The position numbers and the translations under genes were made by a program. This document shows positions 1 to 7,321 of a DNA stretch of 7,514 nucleotides, piece after piece (the first letter of the stretch is position 1; each line of letters opens with the position of its first letter). Under the pieces are notes generated by a model. It searched no databases. It saw nothing but the letters and a program-made list of their open reading frames with translations, and was not told where the DNA came from. The stretch lies in assembly GCA_003864535.1 (NCBI GenBank), contig BHEQ01000094.1, forward strand, positions 1 through 7,514. The letters run 5' to 3'. This DNA comes from Gammaproteobacteria bacterium. Lineage in GTDB: Bacteria; Pseudomonadota; Gammaproteobacteria; Cardiobacteriales; Wohlfahrtiimonadaceae.

Positions 1-3000
1 TCTGAGTAAAGCGCCATAACGCCCGACATTTGCCTCATCTAGAGGTGCATCAACCTCATCGAGCATACAAAATGGAGCAGGATTAAGATTAAATATTGCA
101 AAAACTAGCGCAACGGAGGTTAAAGTTTTCTCTCCACCTGATAATAAATGAATAGTGCCAGGACGCTTACCTGGTGGGCGTGCGATAATATTTACTCCAG
201 AACTTAGCGCATCACCTGTGCTCATTTCAAGCCACGCTTCCCCACCTCCAAACAGCGTCGGAAATAGCGTTTTAAAACTTGCATTAACTTTCTCAAAGGT
301 ATCTAAAAAACGCCCGCGCGTTTCTTTATCAATATTTTTAATCGCATTTTCTAGCATAATCAAAGCTTCATTTAAATCTTGATCTTGTTCATCTAAATAA
401 TTTTTACGCAGCTCTAATGCTTTACACTCCTCAATTGCCATTAAATTGACCGCCCCAATTTTCTGGATTTTATCGCTTAAATCATCTAATTGATGCTTAG
501 ATATCTCTACGTTTGCATGATTTTCGTTGCCTTGATTTTCTTGGATTACAAGCTCATCTTCAGACATTGTTTTACGTAAATCTGCCAATTCATTATCTAA
601 ATAACTTCTTTGTGCAGTTAACTGGGCTTGAGATAAATCAATTTTCTGAAGTTTCTCACGCAATACGATCATTATCTCTTCAATAGATTGTTTTTCTTGT
701 TCTTGTTTACTTATAGTTAGGACGAGTTCGGCTAGATTTGCTGCGATACTATTTCGCTGATTATCTAACTCATCTAATTGTTGTGATAAAAATAATAACT
801 GTTCTTCCAAGGCATTAATATGCTCTTGAGTAATTTCTGTAACGTATTTTTCATTTATTTTCTCATTTAACTGCGTAATCTCATTACGCATCCGCATCAA
901 CGCCATATTTTTAGCGTTTTGATTTACCTTTAAGCTATCTAATTGTTTGGATGCATTAAGCCATGTTTGTTGAGTTGTTTTGAGAGTATTATTCACATTT
1001 TGTAGTTGCAATTCTTGAGTATTTTTTTGATCAAACAACTCTTCCTTAGCAATTTCTGAGAGTTCAAGCCCAATTAAAATCTCTTCAAGTTCGGCTCTAT
1101 TTTCAGATATTTGATCTTGCAGGCTTAATATGACGTGTTCAATTTCAGTTACTTCTTGATTAATGCGCTCGCGTTCTGTTTTGGCGTGGTTATTTGACTG
1201 AATTAATAAGCCAATTTGATGCACAAGTTTATGCCGCATATCTTGCTTAATGCCAATATCTACTTGAATACTTTTTAATTTATTCTCTACATTTTCAAGA
1301 TCATGTGTATGCTTATCTATACTTAAATAGAGCTCGTCAAGCATCACATCATCAAGCTCTAATTGCTGCTTAAGCGCGGCTATTGCCTGTACTCGTGCAA
1401 TAATTCCTGCTTGTAAATCACTCTCATCAAAGGGTAATAACCAGTCTTTACCAATCAACATCCCATCTTCTAGCACAATCCATTGATGTGGTTCTAAAGA
1501 TTGAATTAATTGTTGCGCATCTTCTAAACTTGCCGCGACTTTAATATGCCCTAAAATAGTTCCTAAGCCTAGGCGTGATTGCACATAATAGCCTAAATCA
1601 TCTTCTTTAAACTCCGCGTGAGTTAAACCTGAAAAACCACCTTGTGCAAGAGCATTATCTTGAGCAAAAAATAATTGGGGCTCAGCGTTTAAAACTACAG
1701 GAATCATAAGCCAATGCTTTAAGCTTGCCTCAACTGCGCGTTGCCAGTGAGAATCTGTACTAATGCAGCTATGGAGAGGTTTAACGATTAGTTTAGTCGC
1801 GACATCTTGCGTGCTATCTTGCTTGCTATCTTGATCACTATCTTTATCTGCATTTTTAAAATTACCCTCTAAAGATGCTTGCAATGTTTCTAAAGCTTGT
1901 AATTGACCTAAGTTTTTTGAATGCTCGCGCTGTAACTTATCAGATTGAGTTTTAACATTATTTAGCTGAGTATAAGTACTTAATTTAAGCTCTTCAAATT
2001 GGAGTTGCGCTTGGAATAAATCTTCTATTTGAGCTTCAGCTATAATCTTCTCATCTTCTAAAATAGTTAATTGATTGACATCAGTCTCTGGTTGATCTAA
2101 TTGTAATTTAATTCTTGCAAGTATTCGTGCTTGTTCCAATTGGCGTGTTTCTTGATGCTCAATGCTGTTTTTGATAAGATCACGCTGCCGCTGTTCATCA
2201 TTAACCTTTTTTTGCAACTCTTGATAATCTTGCTGTAAGTGTTTATGCTGATCTTCAAGCTCTGTACTTATGCTTTCATGGTTAATCAACTCACTCTCAG
2301 CAGCTTCAACTTTAAGGCTTAAACCAATATTATCTTCTTCATATAAGTCTAGTTGCTGTTGTTCATCAAGTAATTGCTGGTGCAATATTTCTAAGCGCAA
2401 TTGTGATTCTTGCACCGTTTGTTGCTCACGCATATGGAGGCTTTGCTGTGTTTTAATCTCGCCTTCTAAGCGGATTGAATCTTCTTTTTGACGATGGTAT
2501 TGTGTATTACACTCATCTAAACTAGTGTTAACCTTGCTTCTCGTATTCTCAAAACTAAATAAATCATCAACAAGAGTGTTGTAGTTTTTTATATTTTGCT
2601 CAAGCTCTTTATGTAAATCATCTTTATTTTCAGAAATATCCGCATTATTGGCATCCATACAAGCTAATTGCTGCGCGAGATAATGCATTTTTAAAATACG
2701 CTCTTCAGATTTTAAGCTCTGATAGCGCAAAGCTGTTTTAGCCTGCTTTTCTAAGTTATTATATTGCACACCTAACTCGCTGCGTACATCTGCTAAACGA
2801 CTTAGATTCTCGCGCGTATGTTCTATCCTAATTTCAGTTTCTTTGCGCCGCTCTTTATATTTGGAGATTCCAGCCGCCTCTTCAAAAAAGGAGCGTAATT
2901 CCTCAGGACGCGATTCAATCACGCGTGAGATCATCCCTTGCTCAATAATCGCATACGATCTAGGACCAAGCCCAGTCCCTAAGAAAATCTCAGTGATATC

Positions 3001-3375
3001 TTTACGGCGACATTTCGTTCCATTTAAAAAATAGCTACTTTGACCATCGCGCCCTAAAATACGCTTAATACTAATCTCAGCATATGTAGACCATTGCCCA
3101 CCTAAACTGCCGTCACTATTATCAAAAATCAATTCGATAGTCGCTTGCCCTGAAGGTTTGCGTCCGACTGAGCCATTAAAAATAACATCCGTCATAGATT
3201 CGCCGCGCAGTTGTTTGGCGGAAGATTCCCCCATAACCCAGCGAACAGCATCAATAATATTAGATTTTCCACAACCATTAGGTCCAACAATTCCATTTAA
3301 ATTGCCAGCCAAAACAAAGGTTGTGACATCTACAAAAGACTTAAACCCTGCTAAACGAACTTTACTTAACCGCAT
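1..3375 (-). CDS. smc: Chromosome segregation ATPase Smc (C-terminal end cut off by window edge)
   Basis: Smc is the long coiled-coil ATPase of the bacterial condensin complex (with ScpA and ScpB), which compacts and separates replicated chromosomes at the nucleoid. The reading frame is open for 1125 codons from the ATG at 3375 to base 1. The N-terminal head carries Walker A GPNGCGKSN at residues 31-39, after the family opening FKSF. Charged, glutamine-rich coiled coil fills about 170-525, the hinge about 530-655, and the returning coiled coil about 660-960. The C-terminal head shows the ABC signature LSGGEKT at 1078-1084 and Walker B LDEVD at 1105-1109 (catalytic Glu1107), followed by the D-loop. 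Roughly 40 residues should be missing beyond the left edge, judging from the usual family length of nearly 1200. The start fits family N-termini; no strong Shine-Dalgarno precedes it. I found no frameshift or stop where I checked. In many gammaproteobacteria zipA and ligA follow smc; that lies outside the window. Confidence 0.97.
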   Translation of the reverse strand, partial: MRLSKVRLAGFKSFVDVTTFVLAGNLNGIVGPNGCGKSNIIDAVRWVMGESSAKQLRGESMTDVIFNGSVGRKPSGQATIELIFDNSDGSLGGQWSTYAEISIKRILGRDGQSSYFLNGTKCRRKDITEIFLGTGLGPRSYAIIEQGMISRVIESRPEELRSFFEEAAGISKYKERRKETEIRIEHTRENLSRLADVRSELGVQYNNLEKQAKTALRYQSLKSEERILKMHYLAQQLACMDANNADISENKDDLHKELEQNIKNYNTLVDDLFSFENTRSKVNTSLDECNTQYHRQKEDSIRLEGEIKTQQSLHMREQQTVQESQLRLEILHQQLLDEQQQLDLYEEDNIGLSLKVEAAESELINHESISTELEDQHKHLQQDYQELQKKVNDEQRQRDLIKNSIEHQETRQLEQARILARIKLQLDQPETDVNQLTILEDEKIIAEAQIEDLFQAQLQFEELKLSTYTQLNNVKTQSDKLQREHSKNLGQLQALETLQASLEGNFKNADKDSDQDSKQDSTQDVATKLIVKPLHSCISTDSHWQRAVEASLKHWLMIPVVLNAEPQLFFAQDNALAQGGFSGLTHAEFKEDDLGYYVQSRLGLGTILGHIKVAASLEDAQQLIQSLEPHQWIVLEDGMLIGKDWLLPFDESDLQAGIIARVQAIAALKQQLELDDVMLDELYLSIDKHTHDLENVENKLKSIQVDIGIKQDMRHKLVHQIGLLIQSNNHAKTERERINQEVTEIEHVILSLQDQISENRAELEEILIGLELSEIAKEELFDQKNTQELQLQNVNNTLKTTQQTWLNASKQLDSLKVNQNAKNMALMRMRNEITQLNEKINEKYVTEITQEHINALEEQLLFLSQQLDELDNQRNSIAANLAELVLTISKQEQEKQSIEEIMIVLREKLQKIDLSQAQLTAQRSYLDNELADLRKTMSEDELVIQENQGNENHANVEISKHQLDDLSDKIQKIGAVNLMAIEECKALELRKNYLDEQDQDLNEALIMLENAIKNIDKETRGRFLDTFEKVNASFKTLFPTLFGGGEAWLEMSTGDALSSGVNIIARPPGKRPGTIHLLSGGEKTLTSVALVFAIFNLNPAPFCMLDEVDAPLDEANVGRYGALLR
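1807..1842 (-). repeat. Three 12-bp tandem repeats inside smc, just before the hinge
   Basis: Read on the minus strand, three in-frame copies of a 12-base unit (GATAGTGATCAA, GATAGCAAGCAA, GATAGCACGCAA) encode DSDQ, DSKQ and DSTQ at Smc residues about 512-523. A partial GAT follows. The result is an acidic, polar spacer joining the descending coiled coil to the hinge. The 12-base period keeps the frame, which fits replication slippage in a tolerant linker. Confidence 0.85.
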
Positions 3376-3412
3376 ACAAATAAACGCATAATACGCCAAC
3401 ACAAAAGAGCGA

Positions 3413-3418
3413 ATTATA
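3413..3418 (-). promoter_or_regulatory. Candidate -10 box for smc
   Basis: The minus strand reads TATAAT here, a perfect sigma70 -10 hexamer, about 38 bases before the smc ATG. This would give an untranslated leader of roughly 30 bases. At a 16-17 bp spacing the -35 region (about 3435-3441) matches TTGACA at only three of six positions, so the promoter is plausible but weakly supported in AT-rich DNA. Confidence 0.45.
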
Positions 3419-3459
3419 TAAGATTTATGAAGTATTTGCAGGTATAGATAAAATATTAT

Positions 3460-3492
3460 TTATAGTATACAAAGTGATGTTTAATACTATAA
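3460..3492. promoter_or_regulatory. Perfect 9-bp inverted repeat over the promoter of the DKNYY gene (possible operator)
   Basis: TTATAGTAT at 3460-3468 is exactly mirrored by ATACTATAA at 3484-3492, with a 15-bp spacer. The arm centres are 24 bp apart, a little over two helical turns. The left arm overlaps the candidate -35 box and the right arm overlaps the -10 box of the rightward gene. This geometry suits a dimeric repressor. The low sequence complexity means chance is also possible, and no regulator is encoded nearby. Confidence 0.35.
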
Positions 3493-3493
3493 T
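3466..3493 (+). promoter_or_regulatory. Candidate sigma70 promoter for the DKNYY-repeat gene
   Basis: A perfect -10 box TATAAT lies at 3488-3493 and a 4-of-6 -35 box TATACA at 3466-3471, separated by 16 bp. Transcription would start near 3500, leaving only about 12 bases before the ATG at 3512, or about 24 before the alternative ATG at 3524. The promoter is divergent from that of smc, within the 136-bp gap. Confidence 0.5.
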
Positions 3494-3511
3494 CAAGGCT
3501 CGTCAATAAAT

Positions 3512-5152
3512 ATGGGCTTTCATATGAACCAAAATCAAGCTTGCAAAAAATCAAGGTCGAGTAAGATAATATCTGCTTTACTCCCTTTAGGTTTTTTAAT
3601 CATTACATCTACGTGGACTGTTCAAGCTCAGAAGCGAGATATTGTTGAATGCCGTGAAAAATATGAAAATACCACGGGTATACCTTCAATATCACAACAG
3701 CAACCTAGAGATTATGAATACACCTATCGACCCAAGCGTGGAAGAACATCGGAAAATGTTCTTGAAAAACATCCTTACTCCTGTCGGACACAGCATAAAA
3801 ATAAGCCATTTAATCGTCATTATGTCTTAGTAAATAAGCATGTCTATTGGTTAAAAAGCATTACTTATGATTACAATGAATGCGCCTCGTGGTTTTTTAC
3901 ACCCTGCCAAGGTGTTGGTCCGCGCCGCACTAGAACCATACTAGTACATAGTTACACCACTCTTCCAATCGAAACTAATGCACAAAAATTCATTGCCTTA
4001 TCTGATAAATTTCCCTATGGAACAGATGGTACTTATTTTTATTTTAAAGACAAAATAATAGAAAATATCTCTTTACCAGAAAACATAGCTGCTGCACCTC
4101 CCGTAAAGGCTCTCGATAGATATGATTATTATGTTATTTTTGACACTAATGTGATTTACAAAGGCATGAGAATACTAAGCGCAGATGCCAAAACGTTTGA
4201 ACTGATGAAGAATGAAAATTTTAGCCGAGATAAAAATCAAGTATATTGGAAAGGTAAAGTATTACCAAGTGCAGACTCTGCGTCTTTTGAAGTTGTGAAT
4301 GAATGGTTTGCGCAGGATCATACTCATGTATGGAAGATTAGATCGAGTAATCTAGAATTAAAGCCCCTATATAAAGCTAATATTAAAAATCTTAATGGAC
4401 GTTATTCTAAAAATAAAACACAAGTTTTTTACTCTGACGATTTAATCAAAGAAGCAGATGCAAATAGCTTTGAGGTTCTTGATTTAGTTTGTAAAAAAGA
4501 AAATAGTATATGTGGCATTGACCCTAAGCTATTGTGCCCTATCCCAAATGAACCGACATTAAGATGCGGGTCTGAAGCAGGTAATAACTCGCTGTATCAG
4601 TTTACATGGGCTAAAGATAAAAATAATGTATATAATCATGATACTATACTCAAAAACACAGATGCTAAGAGTTTTAAATTAATTTTAATAGACTCAGCAA
4701 AATATAATTATGCCATTGATAAAAACAATTTCTATGATCTTGCATCAAACCGAGCTTTTAAAATTGCAGGAAAAATACATGGGCCTATTTATAGAAGTAA
4801 TTTTTATTCTTCTAATTCTATCTTTGCTGATGAAAAAGGATTTTTTGACGTATATCGCAAAATGGAACAAAAAAGTGTGAATTTCTGTTCTAATAAAATA
4901 GATGAAACAAGAGCAGCACGAGGCGCTAGAGGAAAATTACATGCTATTAAAGTGCCTAATGCAAATATTGCTTGGGCTTTTGAGGATGATGACTTTCAAT
5001 ACTTCTTTAGAAATAGTACATCTAATGTTAGCAGATCTAAATCTGATAAAGAACATCTTAATGAAATAGACTATATTATTGATAAAAAAAGCAACATAAA
5101 ATATCCCATGTATTGGGGGCGGGTTGAAGACACCTGCAAACCGATATTATAA
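3512..5152 (+). CDS. Secreted DKNYY-repeat family protein, function unknown
   Basis: This 546-residue protein has a Sec signal peptide: basic Lys12, Lys13, Arg15 and Lys18, a hydrophobic core at about 19-34, and a likely signal peptidase I site after VQA (37-39). There is no lipobox cysteine, so it should be soluble in the periplasm or exported. The mature part contains degenerate repeats of the form DKNxVYxxGKxLxxADxxSFEL. Their motif starts lie near residues 108 (NKHVYW), 172, 211, 240 (DKNQVY), 269, 301, 369 (DKNNVY) and 403 (DKNNFY). This resembles the DKNYY family, whose molecular role is unknown to me. Ten cysteines occur after the signal peptide, four of them clustered between the repeats at 301 and 369; disulfides are likely if it is exported. 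The start is uncertain: Met1 at 3512 or Met5 at 3524, neither with a good Shine-Dalgarno. It stands alone, divergent from smc and convergent with dnaX, and looks lineage-specific. Confidence 0.85.
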   Translation: MGFHMNQNQACKKSRSSKIISALLPLGFLIITSTWTVQAQKRDIVECREKYENTTGIPSISQQQPRDYEYTYRPKRGRTSENVLEKHPYSCRTQHKNKPFNRHYVLVNKHVYWLKSITYDYNECASWFFTPCQGVGPRRTRTILVHSYTTLPIETNAQKFIALSDKFPYGTDGTYFYFKDKIIENISLPENIAAAPPVKALDRYDYYVIFDTNVIYKGMRILSADAKTFELMKNENFSRDKNQVYWKGKVLPSADSASFEVVNEWFAQDHTHVWKIRSSNLELKPLYKANIKNLNGRYSKNKTQVFYSDDLIKEADANSFEVLDLVCKKENSICGIDPKLLCPIPNEPTLRCGSEAGNNSLYQFTWAKDKNNVYNHDTILKNTDAKSFKLILIDSAKYNYAIDKNNFYDLASNRAFKIAGKIHGPIYRSNFYSSNSIFADEKGFFDVYRKMEQKSVNFCSNKIDETRAARGARGKLHAIKVPNANIAWAFEDDDFQYFFRNSTSNVSRSKSDKEHLNEIDYIIDKKSNIKYPMYWGRVEDTCKPIL

Positions 5153-5155
5153 CTA

Positions 5156-5186
5156 CTATAGGTCACCTCTAGAAATTGCTTTTTTT
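5156..5186 (+). terminator. Weak candidate terminator after the DKNYY gene
   Basis: Three bases after the stop codon, CTATAGG at 5156-5162 can pair with CCTCTAG at 5166-5172, with one mismatch and a three-base loop. A run of seven T follows at 5180-5186. The seven-base gap between stem and T-run and the short stem make this a poor intrinsic terminator, so it is only a possibility. Confidence 0.25.
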
Positions 5187-5193
5187 GCGTTAC

Positions 5194-5249
5194 GCTATCT
5201 TGTTAAAATGCTCATTTACCCATGTAAACTGCGCTTTTAACAAAATAGC
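5194..5249. repeat. Large imperfect palindrome between convergent genes
   Basis: The left arm at 5194-5211 (GCTATCTTGTTAAAATGC) pairs with the right arm at 5231-5249 (GCGCTTTTAACAAAATAGC), with one mismatch and one small irregularity near the inner end. The 19-base interior holds a nested hairpin, TTTAC at 5215-5219 and GTAAA at 5224-5228 around CCAT. Neither strand has a T-tract directly after the stem, so it is not a classical intrinsic terminator. Its size, nested form and position suggest an interspersed palindromic element. The rest of the 292-bp gap (5153-5444) holds no gene I can support; it includes a direct repeat GGCTATAT at 5416-5423 and 5430-5437. Confidence 0.65.
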
Positions 5250-5444
5250 AAGCCTTGAAAAATATAATTTATAGAAGTCCCATATGGTATAGATTGAAAA
5301 TATAGCTGATTGCATTGAACTCAATTCCTAAGGTTTTGCTCTAAATTAATACAAACAGCCCTGAGATGACTTAATATTTTATTCAGCGCATTGCCTTAGA
5401 TTAGCTTTAAATAAAGGCTATATAATGAGGGCTATATCTGGCAA

Positions 5445-7316
5445 TTATTTATTATTAACTAATAAGGAACTATCAATAATATGCCCATCTAATTTATCTA
5501 AAATATGCCCAAGAAGTGTATCTTCTTTAAATTCATTTAAAAGGTCGCTTTGCTGTTTTTGAGCTTCTAGAGCATAGTATCCGACTAGATGTGCCCCGCT
5601 CTCAACGCTCGATATTGTTTTAATCTCAACAAAAAAATCCTCGTTAAGATATCCCAAAAGTGCGGCTTTGATAATCTCTTGCACCTGTGTTGTGAGCATG
5701 GGCTCATATTTTTCTTCTATAGTTAAATATAGTTTTTGCTCAAGCACTGAATCAAAGACTAAGTAATCTGCAATAGAACGATCTTTAGGCTCTAATAACA
5801 AAGCGGCAACGATACTTAACCAATTATCTTGTTTGATTGCATTTTCTAAAACAAACTTGGGATTTTCTATATCTTCAGCTATATTTTTATTTATATTCTG
5901 AAAAGTCTCACTATTATCAATCTCGCTAATAACGCTAAAACTATCACTAACTTGATCCGCAAGTTGATCAGCAACTTGATTAGAAATTGGCGCAGTGATA
6001 ATTTCGATCCTAGCCTCTCCGAGCTTAGGCTCTTCAAATTTAGTCTCTCCAAGCTTAGGCTCTTCAGTCTTAAGTTTAGATTCTAAAACTGGTGTGGCAA
6101 GAACAGGATCTTGAGTAGTTTTTACAAGCTTTGATTCTGGATTAGATTTTTTCTCTGGAGTAGGAACAGGTGGTAGCACAAATTTATTCGCAGCATTTTG
6201 CAAAGTCTCACCACGGGGTGTCTCGCCCTGAAAAGGACGCATTAGAATCATGCGGAGTAAAGTCATTTCCAGTCCAAGTTCAGGTTCTGGATTAAGGGGG
6301 AGATCGCGCCTGCCATGGAGTGCGATTTGATAAAACAATTGGATATCTTGCTGGGTGATTAACTCAGCTATTTGCAGCCATTGTTCTTGCTCATGCGCAT
6401 CATCAAAATTAACAAAACTAGGATCTATTTTTAATAAGCTAAGCTGGTGTAAGCCTGTAATTAAGGCATCTAATAAGCTCGCTGGATCTAAACTTAAGCT
6501 AGAAAGTGATTGAGTATACGCAAGTACAGCTTGTGGAGAGAAGCTAACTAAGACGCTGAGTAATTTTTGGATATATTGATCATCAATAACTCCAAGCATC
6601 TCGGAAACTTGCTCCGCATTTACATTACTTCCTGAAAAAACAATAGCTTGATCGGTGAGAGATAAAGCATCGCGCATGCTCCCCTGCCCTGCTTTGGCGA
6701 TCATTTTTAGGGCGGCATCTTCAAATTCTATGTTCTCAGCGGTGAGTAATTTGGCGATTTGCGTGGCGATATCCTCAACGGATAATTTTTTTAAATGAAA
6801 ACGCAAACAGCGTGAGAGCACAGTTACAGGTAGTTTTTGTGGGTCTGTCGTTGCAAGTAAGAATTTAACATGCGCTGGTGGCTCTTCTAGAGTTTTTAAC
6901 AAGGCATTAAAGCTTGAATTTGAGAGCATATGCACCTCATCAATCAAGTAGACCTTGTAACGCCCGCGTGTTGGCGCATATTGGACATTATCTAAAATCT
7001 CACGCGTATCTTCAACTTTAGTGCGCGAGGCGGCATCAACTTCAATTAAATCAACAAAACGCCCGCTATCAACTTCCAAACAAATGGAGCATTTACCGCA
7101 AGGTGTTGAGCTAACGCCTGTTTCACAATTTAGAGATTTAGCTAAAATACGTGCTATCGTTGTTTTACCGACACCACGCGTGCCTGTAAATAAAAATGCA
7201 TGATGCAAGCGATCATTATCAAGACCGTTGACCAAGGCTCTAACGACGTGGGATTGTCCAACTACTTCATGGAAATTTCTAGGACGCCATTTGCGTGCAA
7301 GCACTTGATTTGTCAT
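5445..7316 (-). CDS. dnaX: DNA polymerase III subunits tau/gamma
   Basis: DnaX is the ATPase motor of the replicative clamp loader; full-length tau also tethers the polymerase core and the DnaB helicase at the fork. The predicted protein has 623 residues, against 643 for E. coli tau. It opens with QVLARKWRP and has Walker A GTRGVGKT at 45-52. The zinc cysteines are C64, C73, C76 and C79, and Walker B LIDEVH lies near 126, the same numbering as E. coli. A TTDPQKLP sensor stretch and the SRC arginine-finger motif (about 169) follow, then the collar domain to about 370. A variable acidic/proline linker runs to about 495, and a tau-type C-terminal domain from about 498 to the end. I chose the ATG at 7316 over the GTG at 7325 because homologues begin there and the Shine-Dalgarno overlaps the GTG. 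ffs lies just upstream. Neither ybaB nor recR, its usual downstream partners, follows. Confidence 0.97.
   Translation of the reverse strand: MTNQVLARKWRPRNFHEVVGQSHVVRALVNGLDNDRLHHAFLFTGTRGVGKTTIARILAKSLNCETGVSSTPCGKCSICLEVDSGRFVDLIEVDAASRTKVEDTREILDNVQYAPTRGRYKVYLIDEVHMLSNSSFNALLKTLEEPPAHVKFLLATTDPQKLPVTVLSRCLRFHLKKLSVEDIATQIAKLLTAENIEFEDAALKMIAKAGQGSMRDALSLTDQAIVFSGSNVNAEQVSEMLGVIDDQYIQKLLSVLVSFSPQAVLAYTQSLSSLSLDPASLLDALITGLHQLSLLKIDPSFVNFDDAHEQEQWLQIAELITQQDIQLFYQIALHGRRDLPLNPEPELGLEMTLLRMILMRPFQGETPRGETLQNAANKFVLPPVPTPEKKSNPESKLVKTTQDPVLATPVLESKLKTEEPKLGETKFEEPKLGEARIEIITAPISNQVADQLADQVSDSFSVISEIDNSETFQNINKNIAEDIENPKFVLENAIKQDNWLSIVAALLLEPKDRSIADYLVFDSVLEQKLYLTIEEKYEPMLTTQVQEIIKAALLGYLNEDFFVEIKTISSVESGAHLVGYYALEAQKQQSDLLNEFKEDTLLGHILDKLDGHIIDSSLLVNNK
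5949..5984 (-). repeat. 12-bp periodic repeat in the dnaX linker
   Basis: Three diverged 12-base units on the plus strand (AACTTGATCCGC, AAGTTGATCAGC, AACTTGATTAGA) encode the alternating QVADQLADQV stretch of the DnaX linker. It is in frame and lies between the collar and the C-terminal tau domain, where length change is tolerated. Confidence 0.6.
6006..6065 (-). repeat. 30-bp tandem duplication in the dnaX linker
   Basis: Two adjacent 30-base units (6006-6035 and 6036-6065) encode EEPKLGETKF followed by EEPKLGEARI. They differ by a few bases, mostly at one end of the unit. The duplication is in frame and lies in the flexible linker of tau, past the candidate gamma end point, so only the long form would contain it. 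Confidence 0.85.
6104..6152 (-). promoter_or_regulatory. Candidate -1 frameshift signal for making gamma from dnaX
   Basis: On the minus strand codons 388-391 read GAG AAA AAA TCT, with a six-A run at 6147-6152. After a -1 slip the next codons are ATC TAA, giving a 391-residue gamma-like product with one extra isoleucine. E. coli dnaX has AAA AAG followed in the -1 frame by one codon and a stop, within a similar KKS-x-P peptide. Seven bases after the A-run an imperfect stem can form: CAGAAT with ATCCTG, then CTTG with CAAG around an 11-base loop (6104-6139). Against it, the heptamer is G AAA AAA rather than A AAA AAG, and I see no upstream Shine-Dalgarno-like stimulator. Transcriptional slippage is an alternative route. 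Confidence 0.4.
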
Positions 7317-7321
7317 ATCTT

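Noticed and set aside
155..382. Plus-strand open frame of 75 codons opposite smc.
   Set aside because: It lies on the antisense strand of the conserved C-terminal head of Smc and has no recognisable protein features. The same applies to the plus-strand frames at 2270-2491, 2843-3034 and 3158-3391.
3642..3830. A 62-codon frame overlapping the DKNYY gene in another frame.
   Set aside because: It is fully inside the signal-peptide-bearing gene, which shows family repeats; the shorter frame has no ribosome site or protein features.
5194..5249. The intergenic palindrome as a standard bidirectional intrinsic terminator.
   Set aside because: The only T-run nearby (5180-5186) lies before the stem on the plus strand and reads as A on the minus strand, so neither transcript gets a U-tract after the stem.
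6786..6792. A perfect A-AAA-AAA slippery heptamer in dnaX (codons 175-177), with the -1 frame stopping after three codons.
   Set aside because: A slip here would end the protein at about 180 residues, inside the ATPase module and without the collar, so it could not give a gamma-like subunit. It is more likely a chance A-run from two lysine codons in an AT-rich gene.
7021..7203. A 60-codon plus-strand frame opposite dnaX.
   Set aside because: It is antisense to the strictly conserved P-loop and zinc-finger region of DnaX, so it is a shadow of that gene.
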